Of a DNA stretch of 32,505 nucleotides, positions 14,163-22,686 are shown in pieces. The position numbers and the translations under genes were made by a program. Positions within the stretch are counted from its first letter, which is position 1. Each line of letters begins with the position of its first letter. A model generated the notes under the pieces. The model saw only the letters and a list, made by a program, of their open reading frames with translations. It was not told the DNA's origin and did no database searches. The stretch is from Marinilabilia sp964403175 (GTDB taxonomy: Bacteria > Bacteroidota > Bacteroidia > Bacteroidales > Marinilabiliaceae): assembly GCA_964403175.1 (NCBI GenBank), contig CAYOFH010000024.1:1-32505 (forward strand). The letters are read 5' to 3'.

Positions 14163-16349
14163 ATGCAAAGTAAAAACCTGATATACAGACTACCTGTTTA
14201 CACATTGGCAGTTGCTGCAATATTATTCTCTTCCTGTTCGGCAGATAAAAAGGAAAAACAAAAGAATAAACCAGCAAAAGAGCAACAGGAAATTCAGTTT
14301 TCACAAGAAAAAATAAACCAATGGAAACAAGACAAACTCTCTCTGATTGTCCATTTTGGAGCCTATTCTCTTTTTGAAGGAAGATGGAACAACGAATTAA
14401 TTGATCAACCAGCCGAAAATATATGGGCTGCAGCCCCAATATCGCTGGAAGATTATGAAAGAAAAACACGCGAATTCGATCCCCAAAAATGGGTTGCCAA
14501 TGATGTGGTGAATCTGGCCCGTGATATAGGTATGAAACGAATCATTTTTAATGCCAGGCACCACGATGGTTTTTGCTTATTTAAAACAACCACTACAGAC
14601 TTCAATTCCGTGGACTTCACTCCTTTCCATCGTGATCTTGTAAGCGAAATGGCCGAAGCCTGCAGAACAGGAAAGATGGGGTTCAGTCTGAGTTTTTCTC
14701 TTAGCAACTGGCACCTTCCGGCTGCCGCCCCAATGTCTGTAAATCATAACACAATTATTACGGAAAATCATCACCAGACCAACCTTGCCCAGGTAGAAGA
14801 ATTGCTAACAAATTACGGACCCATATCAGAAATTTACTTCTATTCAGGATTAAATACCCCGGAACAAAGCCGGGAAATCCGAAAATTAGTTAAACACTTA
14901 CAGCCTGACTGTCTAATAAGCAACGGTATTGGTAATGATATGGGGGACTTTATTGCCACCGAATTCAATAATTTCCCCCTAACAACACCTGATGCCCCAT
15001 GGAATATGATGGCATCGATATTTGAGGAAACCAGAGGGTTTAAGGATTTGGACCCAAAATATGATCTTTCTCTAAAGTCCAAACAAAAAGTCAGAGAAAT
15101 GGTCCGGGTAATTTCTTCAGGAGGCAACTATACCTTAAATATTGGTCCAAGAAACGATGGTTCTCTCACAACCAACGAAGAAGAAATACTCAAAAACATC
15201 GGTCGATGGATTAAAGTAAACCGAAAGGCAATTTTTGGCGTCCTGGAAAACCCATTCATCTCAGAATCCTCATCTTACAAAATAACACGAAAAGCTAATA
15301 AACTTTATCTTTTCGTAGAATCGGTACCCTCCTCATCAACTATCCGGCTAACAGGGCTTAATAATAAAATCACTTCAGCAAGCTTTTTGGGAAGCGGTAT
15401 AGAGCCAGACTTCTCCAACAAGGGAGCTGTAAATGAGATAATATGGACATCCCCGGCAATGGCTGATCCAATGGAGTTGCCGGTGATCGAAATTGTCTTT
15501 GAAGATACCATCCGCCCCATGCCCATGAAAAACATAAAAATCAATCCCGGAGACACACTCACACTAAATAAAAACAATGTCTTAACACAGCACAGTATAT
15601 CACTGCAGGATCGTATGACATCTGTTTTGTCCATTACAGCACTGAGATGGAACCTGGAAGCAAAACATAACCAAAAGGCAATTCTAACTTTTCCGCGGAA
15701 TGAAAAAGGCAGAGAATTTCTGATTGAAACCGCCAATGGCCAAAATAAAATCAGACTGGAAGGCAATCGGGGACATTTGATTTGCTCCCGATATGACACC
15801 ATTCAGAACGGAGATATTTATCAGTCCGAAGCTTTTTACGGAGATTTGAAAGAAGTACATATAAATCCCAACGGCAGTAACCGACTGAGAGTGCTTAATA
15901 CATCATGGACCAACCTGAAAAACAAAAAAGAGACTCACCTCAATCCTCTCCCCATGTCTTCCATCTATTATTACCTTGAAATAGAGGCGCAAAACCATCA
16001 GCAATATTTATACAGAATCACAGGAAACGAAGGGCTTCAGATATGGCTAAATCAAAAAGAAATAAATCTGTCAAGAAACAGCAATCCGGGCTCTCCTCAT
16101 GTCAAAGAACTAATTTTTGATCTGAAAAAAGGGAAAAATATCCTTATTATTAAAAATTATAACCGCCTTGGGGAAACAGACTATTTTGATATCTTACCAT
16201 TACCTGAAGCCCACTGGTGGGAACAAGAATTTAGTGTTTCTTCCAATCCGGAATATTTGATAATGGAACCTGCCGACACCGAAAGTCCCCATGCAGACAT
16301 GGATCTGCAAGACTTCTCCATTACTCTGACACCAGACAAAGCGGATTAA
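14163..16349 (+). CDS. GH29-like (alpha-L-fucosidase family) lipoprotein, altered active site
   Basis: A 728-residue protein. An N-terminal signal with Cys at 25 (ILFSSC) marks a lipoprotein. Residues about 50-360 follow the GH29 barrel: LIVHFGAYSL (61-70), NARHHDGFCLF (130-140), SLSNW (179-183), ELLTNYGPISEIYF (213-226) and GGNYTLNIGPRNDGSL (320-335). In active fucosidases the segment after YGP reads W-F-D-G with Asp as nucleophile. Here it is Y-F-Y-S-G, so Tyr227 replaces Asp. Other usual marks are also changed (APWN for a W-E pair, RGF for WGY). The rest (360-728) is probably beta-rich and possibly sugar-binding; I do not recognise it. It may be a non-hydrolytic binding protein or have a different mechanism. 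The helicase gene follows by 62 bp. Confidence 0.75.
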   Translation: MQSKNLIYRLPVYTLAVAAILFSSCSADKKEKQKNKPAKEQQEIQFSQEKINQWKQDKLSLIVHFGAYSLFEGRWNNELIDQPAENIWAAAPISLEDYERKTREFDPQKWVANDVVNLARDIGMKRIIFNARHHDGFCLFKTTTTDFNSVDFTPFHRDLVSEMAEACRTGKMGFSLSFSLSNWHLPAAAPMSVNHNTIITENHHQTNLAQVEELLTNYGPISEIYFYSGLNTPEQSREIRKLVKHLQPDCLISNGIGNDMGDFIATEFNNFPLTTPDAPWNMMASIFEETRGFKDLDPKYDLSLKSKQKVREMVRVISSGGNYTLNIGPRNDGSLTTNEEEILKNIGRWIKVNRKAIFGVLENPFISESSSYKITRKANKLYLFVESVPSSSTIRLTGLNNKITSASFLGSGIEPDFSNKGAVNEIIWTSPAMADPMELPVIEIVFEDTIRPMPMKNIKINPGDTLTLNKNNVLTQHSISLQDRMTSVLSITALRWNLEAKHNQKAILTFPRNEKGREFLIETANGQNKIRLEGNRGHLICSRYDTIQNGDIYQSEAFYGDLKEVHINPNGSNRLRVLNTSWTNLKNKKETHLNPLPMSSIYYYLEIEAQNHQQYLYRITGNEGLQIWLNQKEINLSRNSNPGSPHVKELIFDLKKGKNILIIKNYNRLGETDYFDILPLPEAHWWEQEFSVSSNPEYLIMEPADTESPHADMDLQDFSITLTPDKAD

Positions 16350-16411
16350 TTTCATATATTAATCCGAAAAAACATTTCTAAATTTCAAGAACCGGAAAAT
16401 CAGTTTCTCAA

Positions 16412-18721
16412 GTGAAAAACTATTTAGAACAACTCAATGAAGCTCAGCATCAGGCAGTAATCAACACTGAAGGTCCGTCGCTGGTCATTGCCGGAGCAGG
16501 CTCGGGAAAAACCCGTGTACTGACTCTGCGAATCGCCTACTTGCTTGAAAAAGGAGTTGCTCCCTGGTCCATTCTGGCTCTTACATTTACCAACAAAGCC
16601 GCACGTGAGATGAAAAATCGAATCGGCCAGATTGTTGGTCAGGAGGTGGCTTCAAAATTATGGATGGGTACTTTTCATTCTGTTTTTGCTAAAATACTGC
16701 GTATTGAAGCAGAGAACGCTGGCTTTCCCTCAACATTTTCCATTTATGACACGGCAGATTCCAAAAGCCTCATCAACAGCATTCTTAAGAACATGAAACT
16801 CAACAAGGATAAAGCCTATAAGACCGGCACTGTTTTGGGGCGAATATCCTCTGCAAAAAATGATTTAATTATCCCGTCAGTATACGCCAAAGACCCACAG
16901 AGAAATTCAGCCGATAATGCAGCCCGTATCCCCCGGATGGCAGAGATTTACCACCGCTACATGTCTGAATGTCGAAAGGCAGGAGCCATGGATTTTGACG
17001 ACTTACTGCTAAATACAAATATTCTTTTCCGGGATCATCCCGAGGTCCTTGCCAAATATCAGGATCGTTTCAAATACCTACTGGTGGATGAGTACCAGGA
17101 TACTAACTTTTCCCAATATTTGATAACAAAAAAACTGGCAGGAAAGCACAAAAACATTTGCGTTGTTGGCGATGATGCTCAAAGTATTTACAGTTTCCGG
17201 GGAGCAAAGATTGAAAATATTCTTAATTTCAGAAACGACTATCAGGGATATCAGCTTTTCAAACTGGAACAAAACTATCGTTCGACACAAAATATTGTTA
17301 ATGCAGCCAACAGCATCATAGCCCGAAACGACAAACAAATAAAAAAACAGGTCTTTTCAGAAAAAGATGAAGGCCAGAAAATCAATTTAATCCAGGCACA
17401 TTCGGACGTTGATGAAGGCTTTATCATCATTAATGACATAAATGAAACCCGACTGCGACATCATTATGATTATCAGGATTTCGCCATTCTTTACAGAACC
17501 AATGCACAGTCCAGAATTTTTGAAGAGGCTCTGCGTAAAAAAAACATACCATATAAAATTTATGGAGGTCTTTCTTTCTACCAACGTAAAGAAATTAAAG
17601 ACCTTTTAGCCTATCTAAGAATCACTATTAACCCACGTGATAATGAAGCGCTCAAAAGAATTATTAATTATCCGGCCAGAGGAATAGGAAAAACCACGCT
17701 TGAAAAAATTGAACAACTGGCCAATCAAAACGAGGTAAGCCTGTGGGAAGTAATAACCAATCCTGCACTTCCTAATGCAGGTATCAACAGTGGAACTCTG
17801 AAAAAATTAAGCAGTTTTACTCGATTGATATCCGGATTTATCAGTCAGGCTCCAAATATGTCAGCCTTCAATATTACCAATGAAATAGCCACTCAAAGTG
17901 GCATTATGAAAGAACTTCATCAGGAAAAATCACATGAAAATCAAACCAGAATTGAAAACCTAGAAGAACTTTTTAATGCCATTCAGGAATTTTCGGAAAA
18001 CCGTCAGGAGAGCGGACAGAACAACAGTTTGGTGGATTTCCTGGAGGAAGTATCCCTGCTCACTGATCAGGATACCGATAAGCCTGATGACATCAATAAA
18101 GTTACCCTGATGACCATTCATGCGGCCAAAGGACTGGAATTCAAAAATGTCTATATTGTTGGAATTGAAGAAGGCCTGTTTCCTTCATCCATGGCTTCAT
18201 CATCAGAATCAGGTATTGAAGAAGAAAGGCGTCTGTTTTATGTTGCCCTTACCCGCGCTGAAGAAAGAGCTACCCTTACTTTTTCCCGTAGCCGATACAA
18301 ATACGGCGACCTAACATTTTCCCGTCCCAGCCGTTTCCTTGGAGAAATCAATCAGGAATATCTTAGTATTTCTTCTGAGGCTCAAAGCTTTGCCCCGCCC
18401 AGACTAGGAAAAGAAAACATAAAAGATCCGAAAAAAAAACGTTTCGACCTGAAAAACAAGGCTTTTGGCGAAGAAAAGAAAATAAATTTTTCCGGAAAGG
18501 TGCTCCAAAACAACTCTTCCGATTCTCGTTTCAACTCACTGGATCTACAAAATCAAAACAAAATACAACCCGGTGTAGTAATTGAGCATGAGCGCTTTGG
18601 ACAAGGAAAAGTACTTCATTTGGAAGGACAGTCTCCAAATATCAAAGCCACTGTCTTTTTCAAAAACGCAGGACAAAAACAATTATTATTAAAATTTGCC
18701 AAACTTAAAATAATCAGTTAG
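16412..18721 (+). CDS. ATP-dependent DNA helicase, UvrD/PcrA type
   Basis: A 769-residue superfamily 1A 3'-5' DNA helicase, acting in nucleotide excision and replication repair. All core motifs are present: GAGSGKT (28-34), TFTNKAAREM, DEYQDTN (about 226), GDDAQSIYSFRGA, LEQNYRSTQN, TLMTIHAAKGLEF and VALTRAEE (about 611). The C-terminal ~50 residues (PGVVIEHERFGQGKV to the end) match the small Tudor-like domain that in PcrA/UvrD binds RNA polymerase. The start is the GTG at 16412, since motif Q (LNEAQHQAV) comes at residue 8 and no suitable ATG exists. Length is normal. The 62-bp gap from the preceding gene has no terminator, so co-transcription is possible. Confidence 0.95.
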   Translation: MKNYLEQLNEAQHQAVINTEGPSLVIAGAGSGKTRVLTLRIAYLLEKGVAPWSILALTFTNKAAREMKNRIGQIVGQEVASKLWMGTFHSVFAKILRIEAENAGFPSTFSIYDTADSKSLINSILKNMKLNKDKAYKTGTVLGRISSAKNDLIIPSVYAKDPQRNSADNAARIPRMAEIYHRYMSECRKAGAMDFDDLLLNTNILFRDHPEVLAKYQDRFKYLLVDEYQDTNFSQYLITKKLAGKHKNICVVGDDAQSIYSFRGAKIENILNFRNDYQGYQLFKLEQNYRSTQNIVNAANSIIARNDKQIKKQVFSEKDEGQKINLIQAHSDVDEGFIIINDINETRLRHHYDYQDFAILYRTNAQSRIFEEALRKKNIPYKIYGGLSFYQRKEIKDLLAYLRITINPRDNEALKRIINYPARGIGKTTLEKIEQLANQNEVSLWEVITNPALPNAGINSGTLKKLSSFTRLISGFISQAPNMSAFNITNEIATQSGIMKELHQEKSHENQTRIENLEELFNAIQEFSENRQESGQNNSLVDFLEEVSLLTDQDTDKPDDINKVTLMTIHAAKGLEFKNVYIVGIEEGLFPSSMASSSESGIEEERRLFYVALTRAEERATLTFSRSRYKYGDLTFSRPSRFLGEINQEYLSISSEAQSFAPPRLGKENIKDPKKKRFDLKNKAFGEEKKINFSGKVLQNNSSDSRFNSLDLQNQNKIQPGVVIEHERFGQGKVLHLEGQSPNIKATVFFKNAGQKQLLLKFAKLKIIS

Positions 18722-19122
18722 ATTTGTAATGTAATTAGGCTACAAAGGTTTACAACCACAGAAACTCGTTTAACTTACCAAAACATTAGTATTTTGCAGA
18801 TTTTATTCAGCCGGATACCAATTTTTAATTAAGAAACCCGATATTTGCAAGCCCTGAAACTCCCTAATAGGGAATTCTTTATATCAATTATGCTGTTTAC
18901 AACCATGAGAGCCAACTACCTGGCTTTTACCAATAAAACATAGTTTAATCAGACCCCTTAAAAGCCCGGTGTCCGATAAGTTCTTTTTTTTTCAAAATTT
19001 CGAACACTATATCTTTTTTCAAATAAAAACGCTGGATTTCACCAAACCTGAGTTATTCGCTGGGTTTAATTAATAAGGTTTATTCCACAATTTCAGCAAA
19101 AAAACAATTTTTTTAACAACTA
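18722..19122. other. 401-bp intergenic region
   Basis: It lies between the helicase and DUF4290 genes. It is AT-rich with several T runs (8 or more at about 18985-18992). I see no ORF with family resemblance, no RNA gene and no strong hairpin; a 5-bp stem TCCCT/AGGGA near 18862 is too small to matter. It presumably contains the promoter of the DUF4290-murA pair. Confidence 0.5.
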
Positions 19123-19731
19123 ATGGATTATAATTCAAGCCGAAAAAAACTGGTTTTGCCTGAGTATGGTCGCCATATTCAGAAGATGGTAGATCAAGCA
19201 GTTACCATTGAAGACCGTGAAGAAAGAACCCGATTTGCAAAAGCAATTATCGGAGTAATGGGAAATCTTTTCCCCCATCTGCGTGACGTAAGTGACTTCA
19301 AGCACAAACTATGGGATCACCTGGCCATTATGGCCGACTTCAAACTGGATATTGACTATCCTTATGATCCCCCGGAGCCTGAAAACTTTCAGGCAAAGCC
19401 CGATCCTATTCTCTACAGTCAGGGCAACATGACATTTAAACACTATGGACGTCTGGTAGAACAAATGATCAAGGAAGCCTCACAAATGGAAGATGGGCCG
19501 TTAAAGCGTCACCTGATAATGCTTATTGGCAATCACATGAAAAAATCTTTATCTAACTGGAATAAAGATAACGCTACTGACGATAGAATATTAAGTGACA
19601 TTGAGCGTTTATCCAACGGAAAAATAAAAATAGATAAGGAACAGAGAATTTCAGATTTTCGTGAATTTAAAGACCCCAGCAACACCCATAACCGTCCGCG
19701 AAAAAAATTCGTTCGTAAGAATAGTAATTAA
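19123..19731 (+). CDS. DUF4290 family protein
   Basis: A 202-residue protein of the DUF4290 family, found in Bacteroidota and of unknown function. The N-terminal three quarters are mostly helical with conserved-looking LVLPEYGRHIQKMV (11-24), FPHLRD (50-55) and LWDHLA (63-68). The C-terminus (from about 165) is very basic and probably disordered (RPRKKFVRKNSN). There is no signal peptide or membrane segment, so it is cytoplasmic, and the basic tail could contact nucleic acid or membrane. It precedes murA by 38 bp on the same strand. As far as I recall this pairing is common in the phylum and suggests a link to envelope synthesis, but nothing more is supported. Confidence 0.85.
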   Translation: MDYNSSRKKLVLPEYGRHIQKMVDQAVTIEDREERTRFAKAIIGVMGNLFPHLRDVSDFKHKLWDHLAIMADFKLDIDYPYDPPEPENFQAKPDPILYSQGNMTFKHYGRLVEQMIKEASQMEDGPLKRHLIMLIGNHMKKSLSNWNKDNATDDRILSDIERLSNGKIKIDKEQRISDFREFKDPSNTHNRPRKKFVRKNSN

Positions 19732-19769
19732 TTTCCCATGAGTTTCATCTGCACAAATCACTTAAAACA

Positions 19770-21074
19770 ATGAACAGCTTCGAAGTGCATGGAGGTTTGC
19801 AACTTAAAGGCGAAATCACTCCTCAGGGGGCAAAAAATGAAGCCCTTCAGGTAATTTGTGCCGTATTGCTTTCTTCTGAAGAAATCATTTTAAACAATCT
19901 CCCGGACATTCTGGATGTCAACAATCTTATTGATCTCCTGAAACATATGGGAGTAAAAGTAAACCGTGAATCTTCACAAAAATGCAGCTTTAAAGCGGAA
20001 GAAATCAACTTTGAATACCTCAAAACCAAAGAATTCAGAAAGAAAGCAGCATCACTCAGAGGTTCAATTATGATTATGGGACCCCTCCTGGCCCGTTACG
20101 GGAAGGCCTATTTCCCAAAACCGGGAGGCGATAAAATAGGCCGTCGTCGCATGGACACTCATTTTTTTGGTTTTGAACAACTGGGTGCCACATTTAATTT
20201 TGATTCGGACGAAATCTTCTATACCGTCCGGGCTGAGAAACTAAAAGGGGCGTATATATTACTGGATGAAGCCTCTGTAACAGGAACCGCAAACATTGTG
20301 ATGACTGCTGTTCTGGCAGTCGGAAAAACAGTAATTTACAACGCTGCCTGCGAACCATACATCCAGCAACTCTGCAGAATGCTCAATTCTATGGGGGCTA
20401 AAATAGAAGGAGTCGGATCCAACCTTCTGACCATTGAAGGAGTAAATTCTCTCTCCGGCTGCCAGCACCGGATGCTTCCGGACATGATTGAAATTGGAAG
20501 TTTTATAGGCCTTGCTGCCATGACAGGTAGTGAAATTACTATCAAAAATACCGCAACAGAACATCTAGGCATTATTCCTTTGGCCTTCCGCAGGATGGGA
20601 ATCAATATGGTCGTCAGCAAAGACGAAATATATATTCCTCCTGGTCAAAAATATACCGTTGAAACATTCATCGACGGCTCAATAATGACCATTGCTGATG
20701 CTCCCTGGCCAGGATTGACACCAGATTTACTGAGCATATTCCTGGTTGTTGCCACCCAGGCAAACGGAAGTGTACTTATTCATCAGAAAATGTTTGAAAG
20801 CCGTCTGTTTTTTGTTGATAAGCTCATTGACATGGGGGCCCGCATTATCTTGTGTGACCCCCACAGAGCAACTGTAATAGGATTAAATCACGAAACATCT
20901 CTTCGGCCCAGTGTGATGATCTCTCCTGACATACGTGCAGGAGTTGCACTTCTTATCGCTGCACTCTCAGCAAAAGGAAAAAGCATCATTCACAATATCG
21001 AACAAATTGATCGGGGATACGAACGAATCGATGAAAGATTAAACCGCCTGGGTGCAAAAATAAAACGCATATAA
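19770..21074 (+). CDS. murA: UDP-N-acetylglucosamine 1-carboxyvinyltransferase (Cys-to-Asp form)
   Basis: A 434-residue MurA, which transfers enolpyruvate from PEP to UDP-GlcNAc in the first committed step of peptidoglycan synthesis in the cytoplasm. The N-terminal GAKNEAL carries the UDP-GlcNAc-contacting K22/N23. The catalytic loop reads KPGGDKIGRRRMD, so Asp121 occupies the place of the E. coli Cys115 that fosfomycin alkylates. In Mycobacterium tuberculosis and Chlamydia trachomatis the natural Asp form is active and fosfomycin-insensitive, so this enzyme should be too. The second half has PWPGLTPD, corresponding to the loop with catalytic Asp305, and RAGVALLIAALSAKG near the end. Length is slightly above the usual 420. 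It is encoded with DUF4290. Confidence 0.95.
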   Translation: MNSFEVHGGLQLKGEITPQGAKNEALQVICAVLLSSEEIILNNLPDILDVNNLIDLLKHMGVKVNRESSQKCSFKAEEINFEYLKTKEFRKKAASLRGSIMIMGPLLARYGKAYFPKPGGDKIGRRRMDTHFFGFEQLGATFNFDSDEIFYTVRAEKLKGAYILLDEASVTGTANIVMTAVLAVGKTVIYNAACEPYIQQLCRMLNSMGAKIEGVGSNLLTIEGVNSLSGCQHRMLPDMIEIGSFIGLAAMTGSEITIKNTATEHLGIIPLAFRRMGINMVVSKDEIYIPPGQKYTVETFIDGSIMTIADAPWPGLTPDLLSIFLVVATQANGSVLIHQKMFESRLFFVDKLIDMGARIILCDPHRATVIGLNHETSLRPSVMISPDIRAGVALLIAALSAKGKSIIHNIEQIDRGYERIDERLNRLGAKIKRI

Positions 21075-21355
21075 AGAATAATTTCCGTATTAAACTGACT
21101 TTATTGGTCTTTTTTACAACTTTTTAACTCAATTGTAATTTTTTGATTTTAAGCGATTTAACTACAATTTCGTTAAAAGATAAAATTTTCTTTGTTTTTT
21201 CCAAGCAAAAGCTCCTTTACTTTTCATGTTTTACAGCATAGTTTTGTTTCAAAAATGAATCCATTGGTCACATCATAAGGTGTGTTCATCGAAAAACTTT
21301 GACAAGACCGGATTATTTGTTGGAACTTTGTAAAGTAACAATTGGAGGAAAGGCT

Positions 21356-21889
21356 ATGCTTATGAAGAACAAGTTACTAATAATCATCGTATTAACAGGA
21401 ATTGTTTTTTTGTCATTCATCAATGGTTCACCAGAACCACGCGAAGGACTTGACATAGGAAAAAAATTACCTGAGATCAATCAAACATTGCTGGATGGAA
21501 CTCCATTCAATTCAGAAAATCTAAAAGGGAAAATGGTTCTGATTGACTTTTGGGCATCTTATGATGCGCAGTCGCGAATGCAGAATCCGATAAAAACAAA
21601 CATGCTCCGGAAATATAAGAACGCAAAATTCCTTAAAGGCCAAGACTTTGTAATTGTCAGCATTTCTCTTGACAGATTTAAAACACCATTGAATCAGGTT
21701 ATAGAAAATGATAATCTGGAAAACCTGCACCACATCTGTAATTTTCAGGGGCGTGAATCTCAATTGGCAGAACAATTCAACACTGTCGAACAAATGCAAA
21801 ATTACCTGGTTGACGGAGACGGACGAATAGTAACTGTTTCCAGCAATATGGAAGATATTAGCCAGACATTGGAACGACTGCAAAAATAA
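21356..21889 (+). CDS. Thioredoxin-fold (TlpA-like) protein without active-site cysteines
   Basis: A 177-residue protein with an N-terminal hydrophobic segment (residues 5-23) that anchors it in, or exports it across, the inner membrane. A TlpA/AhpC-like thioredoxin fold follows: IGKKLPEINQTLLDGTPF, then MVLIDFWASYDAQSR and FVIVSISLDR. In TlpA proteins the segment after FWAS reads W-C-x-x-C. Here it is Y69-D70-A71-Q72-S73, so both cysteines are gone and thiol-disulfide exchange through this site is not possible. It may be a structural or binding relative. The start is the ATG at 21356, 7 bases after GGAGG. A TTG at 21299 would add an unconvincing N-terminus. It is monocistronic, with a 281-bp gap before it and a strong terminator after. 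Confidence 0.75.
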   Translation: MLMKNKLLIIIVLTGIVFLSFINGSPEPREGLDIGKKLPEINQTLLDGTPFNSENLKGKMVLIDFWASYDAQSRMQNPIKTNMLRKYKNAKFLKGQDFVIVSISLDRFKTPLNQVIENDNLENLHHICNFQGRESQLAEQFNTVEQMQNYLVDGDGRIVTVSSNMEDISQTLERLQK

Positions 21890-21910
21890 CTTTTATATTT
21901 AAAAGGAACT

Positions 21911-21952
21911 CAAAGACAGTAAAAGGCATTGGCTTTTTACTGTCTTTGTCAT
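21911..21952 (+). terminator. Strong intrinsic terminator
   Basis: CAAAGACAGTAAAA (21911-21924) pairs perfectly with TTTTACTGTCTTTG (21935-21948), 14 bp, extendable by two more pairs. TCATTTAT follows. It lies 21 bases past the thioredoxin-like gene and separates it from grpE. Confidence 0.75.
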
Positions 21953-21984
21953 TTATACAGGCTTCTCTGTCAAATTGTCCCCCT

Positions 21985-22016
21985 TTTTAATATGGCAAAG
22001 AAATTGCATACCTTTG
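21985..22016 (+). promoter_or_regulatory. Promoter of grpE-dnaJ
   Basis: TACCTTTG at 22009-22016 is a perfect -7 box. TTTT at 21985-21988 lies 20 bases upstream as a one-mismatch -33 element. The start of transcription would be near 22023, giving a leader of about 25 nt. No CIRCE element is visible. Confidence 0.55.
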
Positions 22017-22047
22017 TGCGCCAAATGTAAAATAAAGAAAACCAGAT

Positions 22048-22671
22048 ATGAGCAGAAAAAAAGCGACCGAAGAAAAAACAAAGTCAACCGAAACTCCGGA
22101 AACTTCAGAGAATAAAGCTCAGGAAAAACAACAGAATGAGAGCAAAAAAGCAACGGAAAAGGATGTTGAAGAATCAAGCTCTGACGAGAAGTGCGAGGAG
22201 GAGGCCAATCAAGATGTTGTAGATGAACAAACTTTGTTAAAGCAGCAACTAGAAAACCTGAACGACAAGCATCTGCGGTTAATTGCCGAATATGACAATT
22301 TTAGAAAAAGAACGCTGCGGGAAAAAATGGAACTCTCGAAAAGTGCAGGAGAAAGTATTCTTCTGGAATTACTTCCCGTTATTGATGACTTTGACAGGGC
22401 ACGTTCGCATTTAGGAACTGCCAGCGATCTGGATGCTGTAAAAGACGGGATAGACCTAATTTACAACAAATTCAAAGATTTTTTAAAACAACAAGGTATC
22501 ATAGAAATTGAAACAGAAAATCAGGAGTTTGATAGCGAAATGCACGAAGCCATCACAAAAATTCCTGCTCCCTCCGAAGATATGAAGGGAAAGGTTATCG
22601 ACTGTGTTCAAAAAGGCTATAAACTTAACGACAAGGTTATACGATACCCCAAAGTTGTTGTCGGAGAATAA
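22048..22671 (+). CDS. grpE: Co-chaperone GrpE
   Basis: A 207-residue nucleotide exchange factor for DnaK, releasing ADP so that substrate can leave. The first ~65 residues are a highly charged, probably disordered leader rich in Lys, Glu and Ser. A long coiled coil follows (LLKQQLENLNDKHLRLIAEYDNFRKRT, about 65-95), which forms the dimer stalk. The C-terminal beta domain ends with KGYKLNDKVIRYPKVVVGE, the family signature. Length is at the upper end because of the acidic-basic N-terminal tail. It precedes dnaJ by 15 nt; dnaK is not in the window. Confidence 0.95.
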   Translation: MSRKKATEEKTKSTETPETSENKAQEKQQNESKKATEKDVEESSSDEKCEEEANQDVVDEQTLLKQQLENLNDKHLRLIAEYDNFRKRTLREKMELSKSAGESILLELLPVIDDFDRARSHLGTASDLDAVKDGIDLIYNKFKDFLKQQGIIEIETENQEFDSEMHEAITKIPAPSEDMKGKVIDCVQKGYKLNDKVIRYPKVVVGE

Positions 22672-22686
22672 AACCAATTTTATATC

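Noticed and set aside
18722..19122. RNA gene or small ORF in the 401-bp gap before DUF4290
   Set aside because: I could find no tRNA-like fold, strong stem-loop or recognisable peptide; T runs lack a convincing stem.
21299..21355. TTG start giving the thioredoxin-like protein 19 more residues
   Set aside because: The ATG at 21356 has GGAGG at good spacing and begins a proper hydrophobic signal segment.
21985..22047. CIRCE/HrcA operator before grpE
   Set aside because: No TTAGCACTC-type inverted repeat is present; only an ordinary promoter is visible.
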